Source of the DNA: Kribbella steppae
Lineage (GTDB): Bacteria > Actinomycetota > Actinomycetes > Propionibacteriales > Kribbellaceae
Length of the DNA: 64,000 nt
Assembly (NCBI RefSeq): GCF_004342025.1
Contig: NZ_SLWN01000009.1
Location: 248,001 to 312,000, forward strand
Direction: 5' to 3'
Position numbers and translations under genes: made by a program. Below are positions 57,603 to 64,000 of this stretch, in pieces (position 1 is the first letter of the stretch; the number at the start of each line of letters is the position of its first letter). The notes under the pieces are model-generated. The model saw only the letters and a list, made by a program, of their open reading frames with translations, was not told the DNA's origin and ran no database searches.

Positions 57603-58787
57603 GTGACCACGCAGACTCTCCCGGCCGTCGATCACCGCGGACCGGTCACCGGTAAGGAACGCGCACTCGCACCCGACCTGATCCGGGGCGCGATGCTGCT
57701 GCTGATCGGGTTGGCCAACAGCGCCAACTTCGCGTTCGCCGGCCAGCCGGGCGTCGAAAGTACGCCGCACGGCCTCGAGCGCCTCCTCAACTTCCTCAAG
57801 CTCACGCTCGTCGACGCCCGGGCCTACCCGGTATTCGCGGTGATGTTCGGCTACGGCCTGGTCCAGCTGGCCCGGCGGCAGCGATCGGCCGGCGCGACGC
57901 CGAGTGCCGTCCGGAGGATCTTGCTGAAGCGGAACGGTTGGCTGATCGCCTTCGGCGCTGTGCACGCGACGTTGCTGTACTTCGGTGACTTCCTCGGCGC
58001 CTACGGGATCGTCGGGATCATCTGCACGCTGTTGCTGCTCAATCGCGGCGACAAGTTCCACCGGATCGTGATCGGCATCTGGGCGATCGAGGCCCTGTAC
58101 GTCTTCCACGTCGGCTTCCAGGCTGTCGTCGCAGTGATGAACAGCAACGGTCCCGCTCATCCGCTCACGAACAGCCCGAACCCCTCGCTCGCGGCTTCCT
58201 CGTACGGCGCGAGCCTGGTCGACCGGTTGCACGAGTACCCGATGCACACCGCCAGCGTGATCGGCTTCATCATGGTCGTCTGGCTCGGCATCTGGGCCGC
58301 CCGCAAGCAGATCCTGGAGAACCCGGCCGCACACCGCGCCCTGCTGAAGGGTGTCGCCTTCGTCGGCCTTGGCATCACGATCCTCGGTGGTCTGCCGCTC
58401 GCGCTGGTCGGCGCCGGTTGGCTGCACGTCGACTCGGCCGCGGTCGATTCGCTGAGCTACCTCTCCCACGTGAGCGGCATGTTCGGCGGGCCTGGGTACG
58501 TCGCTCTGTTCGGTCTGCTGGTCGCGCGACTGACCCGGCTGACGCTGCCGGTTCAGGCGATTGCCGCACTCGGTCAGCGGTCGATGTCGGGCTACCTGTT
58601 CCAGTCGGTCTGCTGGCTGGTGCTGCTGGCTCCTTTCACTCTCGACCTTCAGTTTGGGAGTACGGCGTACACCGCGGCGCTGATCGCGATCGGCGTGTGG
58701 GTCACCTCGGTGATCGCCACGTACGCGATGAGCAGGCGGGGGAACCGCGGCCCGGCCGAGACGCTGCTCCGGCGGCTCGTCTACTGA
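57603..58787 (+). CDS. DUF418 (YeiB-like) membrane protein
   Basis: 394 residues. It opens with ALAPDLIRGAMLLLIGLANSANFAF, typical of DUF418/YeiB proteins (acyltransferase-3-like topology, about ten helices), and contains YPVFAVMFGYGLVQLARRQ and a C-terminal GQRSMSGYLFQSVCWLVLLAPF. Function unknown; possibly transfers groups to envelope molecules. GTG 57603 follows AAAGGGTGG. The gene is divergent from paaA. Confidence 0.9.
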   Translation: MTTQTLPAVDHRGPVTGKERALAPDLIRGAMLLLIGLANSANFAFAGQPGVESTPHGLERLLNFLKLTLVDARAYPVFAVMFGYGLVQLARRQRSAGATPSAVRRILLKRNGWLIAFGAVHATLLYFGDFLGAYGIVGIICTLLLLNRGDKFHRIVIGIWAIEALYVFHVGFQAVVAVMNSNGPAHPLTNSPNPSLAASSYGASLVDRLHEYPMHTASVIGFIMVVWLGIWAARKQILENPAAHRALLKGVAFVGLGITILGGLPLALVGAGWLHVDSAAVDSLSYLSHVSGMFGGPGYVALFGLLVARLTRLTLPVQAIAALGQRSMSGYLFQSVCWLVLLAPFTLDLQFGSTAYTAALIAIGVWVTSVIATYAMSRRGNRGPAETLLRRLVY

Positions 58788-58793
58788 CCGCTC

Positions 58794-58836
58794 AGCGCCT
58801 CATCGGCAGGACCAGGTGTCCTGCCGATGAGGCGCT
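58794..58836 (+). terminator. Perfect 19-bp hairpin after the DUF418 gene
   Basis: AGCGCCTCATCGGCAGGAC pairs perfectly with GTCCTGCCGATGAGGCGCT around CAGGT. It starts 7 bp after the stop codon. There is no long U-tract (TTTG only), as in many actinobacterial terminators. It also sits right before the GNAT gene. Confidence 0.85.
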
Positions 58837-58853
58837 TTGCGAGGATGGTGCAC

Positions 58854-59468
58854 GTGAGTGACGACTTCGGCGTACCGGAACCTGCCAGCCTCTCGGATCT
58901 GACCGGCGCGGACGAGAGCCCGGTGGCGGAGACGAGTGTGCGGCTGGCGCTTCCGGCCGAGGCGAACGAGATCGGCGAGATCCAGGTCGCGGCCTGGCGG
59001 GCGTCGTACGCCGGACTGCTGCCGGTGGATGTGCTCGCCGACCTCAACCCCGCGCAGTTCGCCGCCCAGTGGCGAGCCGCGCTGATCGCTCCCGGAGAGG
59101 CCCGGAACCGGGTGATGGTCGCGCTGGCCGGCCGGACCCTGGTCGGGTTCGCGGCGATCACGCCGTCGGACGACCCGGACGGCGATCCGCAGCGGGACGC
59201 GTTGATTGCCGAGCTCGCGATCAAGCCCGAGGCGACCCGGGCCGGCCACGGCTCACGACTGCTCAACGCGGTCGTCGACACCGTCCGCGCCGACGGCTTC
59301 GGCCGGGTCACCGTGTGGGTCAACTCTACCGACGACGTCCTCCGCGCCTTCTACACCGAAGCCGGCTGGGCCCCCGACGGCGCCCACCGCGAACTCGACC
59401 TCTACGGCGACGAATCCGTCCGCATCAAACAAATCCGCCTCCACACCGACCCCGGCTCAGCCGACTGA
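58854..59468 (+). CDS. GNAT family N-acetyltransferase
   Basis: 204 residues. VRLALPAEANEIGEIQVAAWRASYAGLLP is the N-terminal GNAT region; LAIKPEATRAGHGSRLLNAVVD is the acetyl-CoA loop and DDVLRAFYTEAGWAPDG the motif B strand. A 35-residue acidic N-terminal extension is present. GTG 58854 follows GAGGA at good spacing; the ATG at 58827 lies inside the terminator stem and is rejected. Confidence 0.86.
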   Translation: MSDDFGVPEPASLSDLTGADESPVAETSVRLALPAEANEIGEIQVAAWRASYAGLLPVDVLADLNPAQFAAQWRAALIAPGEARNRVMVALAGRTLVGFAAITPSDDPDGDPQRDALIAELAIKPEATRAGHGSRLLNAVVDTVRADGFGRVTVWVNSTDDVLRAFYTEAGWAPDGAHRELDLYGDESVRIKQIRLHTDPGSAD

Positions 59469-59473
59469 CGCAG

Positions 59474-59914
59474 CTAGGCCAGGCAGAATTCGTTGCCTTC
59501 GGGGTCTTGCATGATGATGTGGAAGCCGTCGGGGGCGTCCATGCGGGTTGCGACGGTGGCGCCGAGCGCTGTCAGGCGGTTGGCTTCGGACTCGATCGCG
59601 GTACGGCGGTCGTCGGCGGCGAGGCCGGGGGCGACTTTGATGTCGAGGTGGACGCGGTTCTTCACCTGCTTGGACTCCGGGACCTGGAGGAAGAAGATGT
59701 CGGGGCGGGTGCCGCGGTCCTTGTCGACCAGGGTGCGGCCGGCGTTTCGCTGATCGACCGGGATGTTGTTGGCGTCGGCCCACTCGTCCCAGGTCGCGAA
59801 GCCGTCCGGGACGCCCATCGGGAAGTCGTACCCACCGAGCGCCGCCATCCAGAACCGTGCGACCCGGTCCGGATCCGCGCAGTCGAAGACGATGTGCAGG
59901 TCAAACGACGGCAC
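59474..59914 (-). CDS. VOC/glyoxalase superfamily protein
   Basis: 146 residues. DLHIVFDCADPDRVARFWMAALGGYDF begins a glyoxalase-like repeat, and the closing GFHIIMQDPEGNEFCLA is typical of the second. Family members include dioxygenases, lyases and resistance proteins; the substrate is unknown. GTG 59914 lies inside the end of the DinB-like gene, preceded by AAGG at 59919-59926, so the two are coupled. Confidence 0.85.
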   Translation of the reverse strand: MPSFDLHIVFDCADPDRVARFWMAALGGYDFPMGVPDGFATWDEWADANNIPVDQRNAGRTLVDKDRGTRPDIFFLQVPESKQVKNRVHLDIKVAPGLAADDRRTAIESEANRLTALGATVATRMDAPDGFHIIMQDPEGNEFCLA

Positions 59915-60488
59915 GGTGATCACCTTGTTTCTGGGCCAGACCGGCCCGGTAGAGGTCGCGGAGCAGGCAGATCTCGGCGCCATGGTGCATGGCCTCACGG
60001 TTCACGTGGGTGATCAGACCGAGCATGGTGTCGTCGGCGAAGTAGGCACCCTTCGGGCCGAGCGGCTGGTTCAGCGCCTCCTCGTCGAGGCCTCGGATCG
60101 CCGCGTTCCACCTGCGGTACCAGTGCTCGAGGAACACCAACGCGTCGGCCGCCGTCCCGGGGAGGTCGGCCGGGATGTGCCGCGGGTCGAACATGTTCGC
60201 GTCGTCCGGCACACTCCCGTCACCGAAGAACGTGCTCACCCGGGTCGCGAAACAACCGACGCCGACATGCACCAACCGCCACGCGATCGTCGTCAGCGGC
60301 GGCGGATCAGGCACCGGATCCTCGTGGTCGACCACGATCCGCCCGCTGTCGTCACGGCGTACCGACCAAGCACCCTCGGCCGGCTCCCACAGATACTCGT
60401 CATCCGTCAGGCCCTGGAGTCGCGGCCACAGATGGAAGTCCCAGTAGAACGCCAACTGCCCGATCAGCAGGTCACCACAGCCGGCCAT
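59901..60488 (-). CDS. DinB-like protein (DinB_2 fold)
   Basis: 195 residues. LLIGQLAFYWDFHLWPRLQGL, EYLWEPAEGAWSVR, TIAWRLVHVGVGCFATR and GLITHVNREAMHHGAEICLLRDLYR show the DinB_2/mycothiol-dependent maleylpyruvate isomerase N-terminal layout with three conserved His. Such proteins are often thiol- or metal-dependent transferases of unknown substrate. Upstream of and overlapping the VOC gene. Confidence 0.87.
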   Translation of the reverse strand: MAGCGDLLIGQLAFYWDFHLWPRLQGLTDDEYLWEPAEGAWSVRRDDSGRIVVDHEDPVPDPPPLTTIAWRLVHVGVGCFATRVSTFFGDGSVPDDANMFDPRHIPADLPGTAADALVFLEHWYRRWNAAIRGLDEEALNQPLGPKGAYFADDTMLGLITHVNREAMHHGAEICLLRDLYRAGLAQKQGDHRAVV

Positions 60489-60658
60489 CCAGGCACCTCC
60501 CCTTCAGATCAGTACGCCGACCCTAGAACCTGCCGCCGACAAAACCGGCCATAGCACGGGGCGGATCGGCGACGGGCCGGGGGTGGTGCTCGACCGGCAG
60601 GGGTGGACATGACAGATTGCGACGGTCCGATTACGCGTGGCCATCCGCTGGAGTCTGC

Positions 60659-62386
60659 ATGAAGTACCTCACCCTGGCCGTCGGCCTGGGCGTTTCCGCT
60701 GCCGCTGTTCTCGTCGTCCCGGGTTCGGGTGCGACCGCCTCGATGGAGCAGGCGACCGTGGTCGACCGGGCGCATCCGGTGGCCAATCGGTACCTGAAGC
60801 AGAGACCGGCGTGGCAACCGTGCGGCGAGAAGGAGTACCGGACGTACTGCGCCAAGATCACCGCACCGCGCGACTGGGCCAACCAGTACTCCGGCAACGA
60901 CATCCAGATCGCGGTCAGCAAGGTCGCACCAGTGAAGGGCAAGCCGAGCCGGGTGGTCTTCGGCAACCCAGGCGGACCAGGTGGTGCCGGTCTCGGCATG
61001 GCGCCGTACCTGGCCAGTCAGGCACCGCTGGCCAAGGACCACCTCACCGTCGGGTTCGACCCGCGCGGCACCGGCGACAGCACGAACGTCACCTGCCAGG
61101 GCGCACCCGGGTACACGATGGACGCGCGCGACCGCGACCCGTGGAACCTCGACCTGATCGCGGAGGCGTCGCAGCTCAGTCAGCCGTACTGCGACCGCCA
61201 GTCCCGCGGCCTGCTTCCGTACGTCAACACCGCGCAGACCGTGCAGGACATGGACCTGATCCGCCAGCTGCTCGGCTTCGACAAGATCGACTTCGTCGGG
61301 TACTCCGGCGGCACCTGGATGGGGGCGTACTACCAGACGTACTTCCCGCAGCACGTCGGCCGCTTCGTGCTGGACTCCAACACCGACTTCACCCAGCCCT
61401 GGATCAACACCTTCCTCGGGCAGCCGGAGGCGTTCGAGCGCCGGTTCCGCGAGGACTTCGCGCCGTGGGCGGCGAAGTACGACAGTGAGCTGAAACTCGG
61501 GTCGTCGTCACGCACAGTGATCCGGACCTACGAGCGCCTCCGGGCGGCGCTGAAAGCGCAGCCGGCGGTCGAGGAGTTCCTGGACGGCTCGATCAAGATC
61601 AGCTACGACCAGAACACCCTGGACGAGATCGTCTCCGGGGATATGTATACAAAAATCGACTTCTATTCGCTCGCGATCGACCTGGCATTTCTGCGCGACC
61701 TTTCCGCCGCACAGACCAAAGGCGGTCCGCGCGCCGCGCAACGGAAAGTAGATGCGCTGTCACTGGCCCGGCAACACCAGCTGGTACGACGTGCATCCCG
61801 CGAGACCGTCGGCCTGCGTCCACTCGGCCGGATCGTCGGCGACGACGCCGAAGGCGCGACCTTCACGGCAGTCACCTGCAACGACACCCCGTGGCCGCAG
61901 GGCCGCGAGTACGGCGACCAGATGGCCGGCCGTCTCGGGCCGAAGTACCCCTTGCTCGGCTGGGGCGTGAACGAGAACCCCTGCTTCTACTGGAAGCGCC
62001 CGAACCTCACCATGCCGCAGCCCACCGGCAAGGGCCTGCCGACCACCCTGATGGTCCAGTCGGTGCACGATCCGGCGACGAGTTACTCGCTCGCGGTCTC
62101 CGCACACAACCGGTACGCCGGCTCCCGGCTCGTCACCGTCACCCGCGAGGGCGACCACGGCATCTACGGCGGCGTGAACAAGTGCGCCGACAAGATCGTC
62201 AACGCGTTCCTCACCACCGGCAAGGCGCCGGCCAAGGACGTCACCTGCGTCGGCGAGGGCATCCCGGCCCCGTCGTCGCCACCGGTGGGCACCGAGTACG
62301 AAGCCGGACAGCAGGGGTACGGCGACAGCACGCCGCTGCGCCGGATCGCGGGATTCACCAAAGCCGTCTCGGGATATCTGCACTGA
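60659..62386 (+). CDS. Secreted alpha/beta hydrolase, S33 tripeptidyl aminopeptidase type
   Basis: 575 residues with a Sec signal (MKYLTLAVGLGVSAAAVLVV, cleavage probably near residue 26). The body is a TAP/SlpD-like S33 peptidase: VFGNPGGPGGAG (oxyanion), DLTVGFDPRGTGDST-like VGFDPRGTGDST, nucleophile DFVGYSGGTWMGAYY, and a C-terminal TAP-like domain with Asp in VQSVHDPATSYSLA and His in GDHGIYGG. Four Cys in pairs suggest disulfides. It probably removes N-terminal peptides outside the cell. ATG 60659 is chosen because it begins the signal. Confidence 0.9.
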   Translation: MKYLTLAVGLGVSAAAVLVVPGSGATASMEQATVVDRAHPVANRYLKQRPAWQPCGEKEYRTYCAKITAPRDWANQYSGNDIQIAVSKVAPVKGKPSRVVFGNPGGPGGAGLGMAPYLASQAPLAKDHLTVGFDPRGTGDSTNVTCQGAPGYTMDARDRDPWNLDLIAEASQLSQPYCDRQSRGLLPYVNTAQTVQDMDLIRQLLGFDKIDFVGYSGGTWMGAYYQTYFPQHVGRFVLDSNTDFTQPWINTFLGQPEAFERRFREDFAPWAAKYDSELKLGSSSRTVIRTYERLRAALKAQPAVEEFLDGSIKISYDQNTLDEIVSGDMYTKIDFYSLAIDLAFLRDLSAAQTKGGPRAAQRKVDALSLARQHQLVRRASRETVGLRPLGRIVGDDAEGATFTAVTCNDTPWPQGREYGDQMAGRLGPKYPLLGWGVNENPCFYWKRPNLTMPQPTGKGLPTTLMVQSVHDPATSYSLAVSAHNRYAGSRLVTVTREGDHGIYGGVNKCADKIVNAFLTTGKAPAKDVTCVGEGIPAPSSPPVGTEYEAGQQGYGDSTPLRRIAGFTKAVSGYLH

Positions 62387-62567
62387 AGCTGCATAATTCC
62401 GCAAGGGTTTCAGCTCGCGGACCTTTTACGGCAACCACCGAAGAGGCTTCGAACAAAACACCCGACCGGTGCCCGATAGGGCAGGGAATCCGCACGAATT
62501 CGAGGGGTTTCGCCTACGCTCGGGCAGTCAGTGATCACCGTCGGCGAATGCCTGGAAGGGATTTCGT

Positions 62568-62893
62568 TGTCAGGACATATTTGTCAGGGCGATGTCAGGG
62601 TTCCGTCCCTGTCTGACAGAGCGTGATTTCGGCAACCTTGTGTCAGCGCGGAGGAACTGGCCGTCGACTGGGAGGGCTCGACGACAGGTGACTTCGCCGA
62701 CGTGGCTTCGGCCGGCTGTGAGGTGGGGGGACTGCCTGGGGGGTCAGACAGGGACACAGCCGGCCGGGTCCGTCACGTCAGGCCCGCGCTCTCAGATCCC
62801 TCGCGGGGTACCGTCGATCCCCCAGGTCGTGGTGCCTCGCGAGGCAACGTACCGATCAGCAGTTCTGGTGGACTGCTGATCGGTTTTTCTTTG
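62568..62893 (+). ncRNA. Candidate small RNA or long 3' leader ending in a strong terminator
   Basis: The 514-bp gap after the S33 gene holds no supportable protein. It contains three TGTCAGG direct repeats (62568, 62582, 62593), an inverted TGTCAG/CTGACA pair, a long-range CCTGGGGG/CCCCCAGG pairing (near 62735 and 62819) and a GCCTCGCGAGGC palindrome (62834-62845). It ends in a textbook terminator. The next gene is on the other strand, so the transcript is either an independent RNA or a 500-nt 3' UTR. The exact 5' end is unknown. Confidence 0.4.
62852..62892 (+). terminator. Rho-independent terminator with U-tract
   Basis: CCGATCAGCAGT (62852-62863) and ACTGCTGATCGG (62872-62883) form a perfect 12-bp stem with an 8-nt loop, followed by TTTTTCTTT. 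A U-tract of this quality is rare in this genome type. It faces the convergent TPR gene. Confidence 0.93.
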
Positions 62894-62900
62894 TGCCCGG

Positions 62901-64000
62901 TCAGAGCCGACCGGTGTGGTTGGGGTTGGAGCTGCTCGGAGCGGGTGGGTATCCGTCGGCCACGGCGGCGAGCGGAGCGGCTCGGCCGGCCGACCAGGCT
63001 GTTCGGAACGCCCGGCGATCGAGGGACTGCTCGATCGCGGTCCGAGTCGCCAGATGGTCGGCCCTCTCGATCACCGGCACCGGCGCACCGATGACCTCGC
63101 GCACACCATCCGCGGCTCCGAGCAGGAACGCGGCGTACTCGCCTCTCCCCCGCTGCTGAGCGACCGTCGCCAGCTCCTCGAGGACACTCGCGGACCGCCA
63201 CCGGTCGCCCAGGTCGCGGTGCTCGGCGAGGCTCTCGTCCAGCAGATGTACGGCGCGCTCCGTCAGCCCGCGACGTCGTTCGACGATGCCGAGCTGGTTC
63301 AGCGACCAGGCAACACCTTCGCGGTACCCGAGCCGCTGGGACAACGCCAGGCTCTCCTGCAGCAAGTCCTCGGCCTCGACGAGTTCACCGCCGTACTGCG
63401 CGATGGTCCCGAGGCTGATCAACGACCACGCGAGCCCTTCACCGTCACCCAGCAGCCGGAAGCTGTCCCGGGCCCGACGACACCGCTTGGCACCGACCTC
63501 CAGGTCACCACGCAACCAGGCGACGAATCCGAGGTGGTTGTGCGCCCACGCCATCCCCGACCGGTCGCCGAGACTCTCGTAGAGGTCGAAGCTCTCGCAA
63601 TGCAGGTCCTCGGCGGCCGCGTAGTCCCCGCGCTCCCGTGCGACACCACCAAGACGTTGCAGCACCAGCGCGGTACCGGCCGCATCGCCCAGCCCCTTGT
63701 ACTGCGCCAGTGCTGTTTCCAGTCGTGCGGTCGCGATGTCGTACTCGCACTGCAGAAAGGCGAGCATCCCTGCACCCAGGTTCGCCTTCGCACACGCAGG
63801 AGCGAGTCCCTCCAGCTCCAACGCAGGGAGTGTGTCGGAGAGCGCCAATGCACGCTCCAGCCACTGACCGCCCTCGGCGTAGTGACCACGCAGGTAGCAG
63901 AACAGCCAGAGCCCACCGGCCAATCGCAGTGCCTCGCGCACCGACCTCGTCCGCAGTGACCACGCCATGGCGGACCGGATGTTGTCCAACTCGCCGTCCA
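62901..64000 (-). CDS. C-terminal TPR region of a large ATPase regulator (AfsR/LuxR type), partial
   Basis: The last 366 or so residues of a gene that continues beyond the window. It starts in ...GELDNIRSAMAWSLRT, the junction that follows the NB-ARC/AAA module in AfsR/SARP and MalT-like regulators, and then has about seven tetratricopeptide repeats (for example GAGMLAFLQCEYDIATARLE, LGGVARERGDYAAAEDLH, LGFVAWLRGDLEVGAKRCR). The C-terminus (LLGAADGVREVIGAPVPVIE) is the usual end of such proteins. The DNA-binding domain lies outside the window. Confidence 0.85.
   Translation of the reverse strand, partial: DGELDNIRSAMAWSLRTRSVREALRLAGGLWLFCYLRGHYAEGGQWLERALALSDTLPALELEGLAPACAKANLGAGMLAFLQCEYDIATARLETALAQYKGLGDAAGTALVLQRLGGVARERGDYAAAEDLHCESFDLYESLGDRSGMAWAHNHLGFVAWLRGDLEVGAKRCRRARDSFRLLGDGEGLAWSLISLGTIAQYGGELVEAEDLLQESLALSQRLGYREGVAWSLNQLGIVERRRGLTERAVHLLDESLAEHRDLGDRWRSASVLEELATVAQQRGRGEYAAFLLGAADGVREVIGAPVPVIERADHLATRTAIEQSLDRRAFRTAWSAGRAAPLAAVADGYPPAPSSSNPNHTGRL

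Noticed and set aside
62592-62879. A 95-codon plus-strand frame in the gap after the S33 gene
   Set aside because: No ribosome site or protein-like pattern, and it overlaps the terminator and repeats. Better explained as non-coding.

Overview
The window is very GC-rich actinobacterial chromosome. Gene content and order (dxr next to a site-2 protease; rny, recX-recA, clgR-cinA-pgsA-rimO-ftsK and rnj-dapA spread along one strand; a LexA box of the type TCGAAC-N4-GTTCGA; a SAM-IV-like riboswitch; mostly leaderless or weak-SD starts) point to the Propionibacteriales/Nocardioidaceae, most like Kribbella. This genus call is inference from recognised families and synteny, not from a database search. 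I see no insertion sequence, prophage, CRISPR array, tRNA or rRNA.

Layout. 1-2.05 kb: the start of an RIP/RseP-type protease, dxr and an FHA protein (minus strand). 2.1-6.9 kb: small plus-strand genes, including glutaryl-CoA dehydrogenase. 6.9-8.6 kb: RNase Y. 9.1-13.8 kb: an antitoxin-like protein, a short UvrA-like ATPase and a divergent WYL regulator. 13.9-16.5 kb: recX-recA with an upstream SOS box. 16.7-20.4 kb: EcsC-like, GrpB and MMPL genes. 20.4-21.8 kb: the LppM/DUF3046 pair. 22.0-28.0 kb: Lhr helicase, a Nei-type glycosylase and a DUF4262 gene with its own SOS box. 28.1-36.0 kb: clgR, cinA, pgsA, rimO, a RodZ-like protein, a PH-like protein and ftsK, all minus strand, with 4-bp stop/start overlaps in the middle of the cluster. 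36.2-43.5 kb: accessory genes, including a riboswitch-controlled cysteine-desulfurase-like enzyme, a prolyl oligopeptidase, a TetR/hydrolase pair with two matched operators and a Tat-exported PhoD. 43.7-46.9 kb: two very similar fatty-acid desaturases with duplicated leader DNA, flanking a GAF-ANTAR protein. 46.9-50.7 kb: LacI regulator, RNase J and DapA. 52.4-53.8 kb: argG with an ARG box. 53.9-57.4 kb: paaABCDE. The rest holds a DUF418 protein, a GNAT, VOC and DinB genes, an S33-type secreted peptidase, a possible small RNA, and the TPR end of a large regulator cut by the window edge.

The core minus-strand genes form a conserved actinobacterial block for isoprenoid and lysine precursors, RNA turnover, recombination and division, opened up here by lineage-specific genes. 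The DNA-repair theme is strong: recA-recX, Lhr, Nei and a LexA-controlled DUF4262 gene lie within 15 kb.

The best candidates for something undescribed are (1) a 164-nt near-complete palindrome between lacI and rnj whose imperfections are nearly all G-U pairs if the plus strand is transcribed, and (2) the desaturase-ANTAR-desaturase cassette with two conserved small hairpins in each duplicated leader, which looks like an RNA-binding antiterminator circuit for lipid desaturation.
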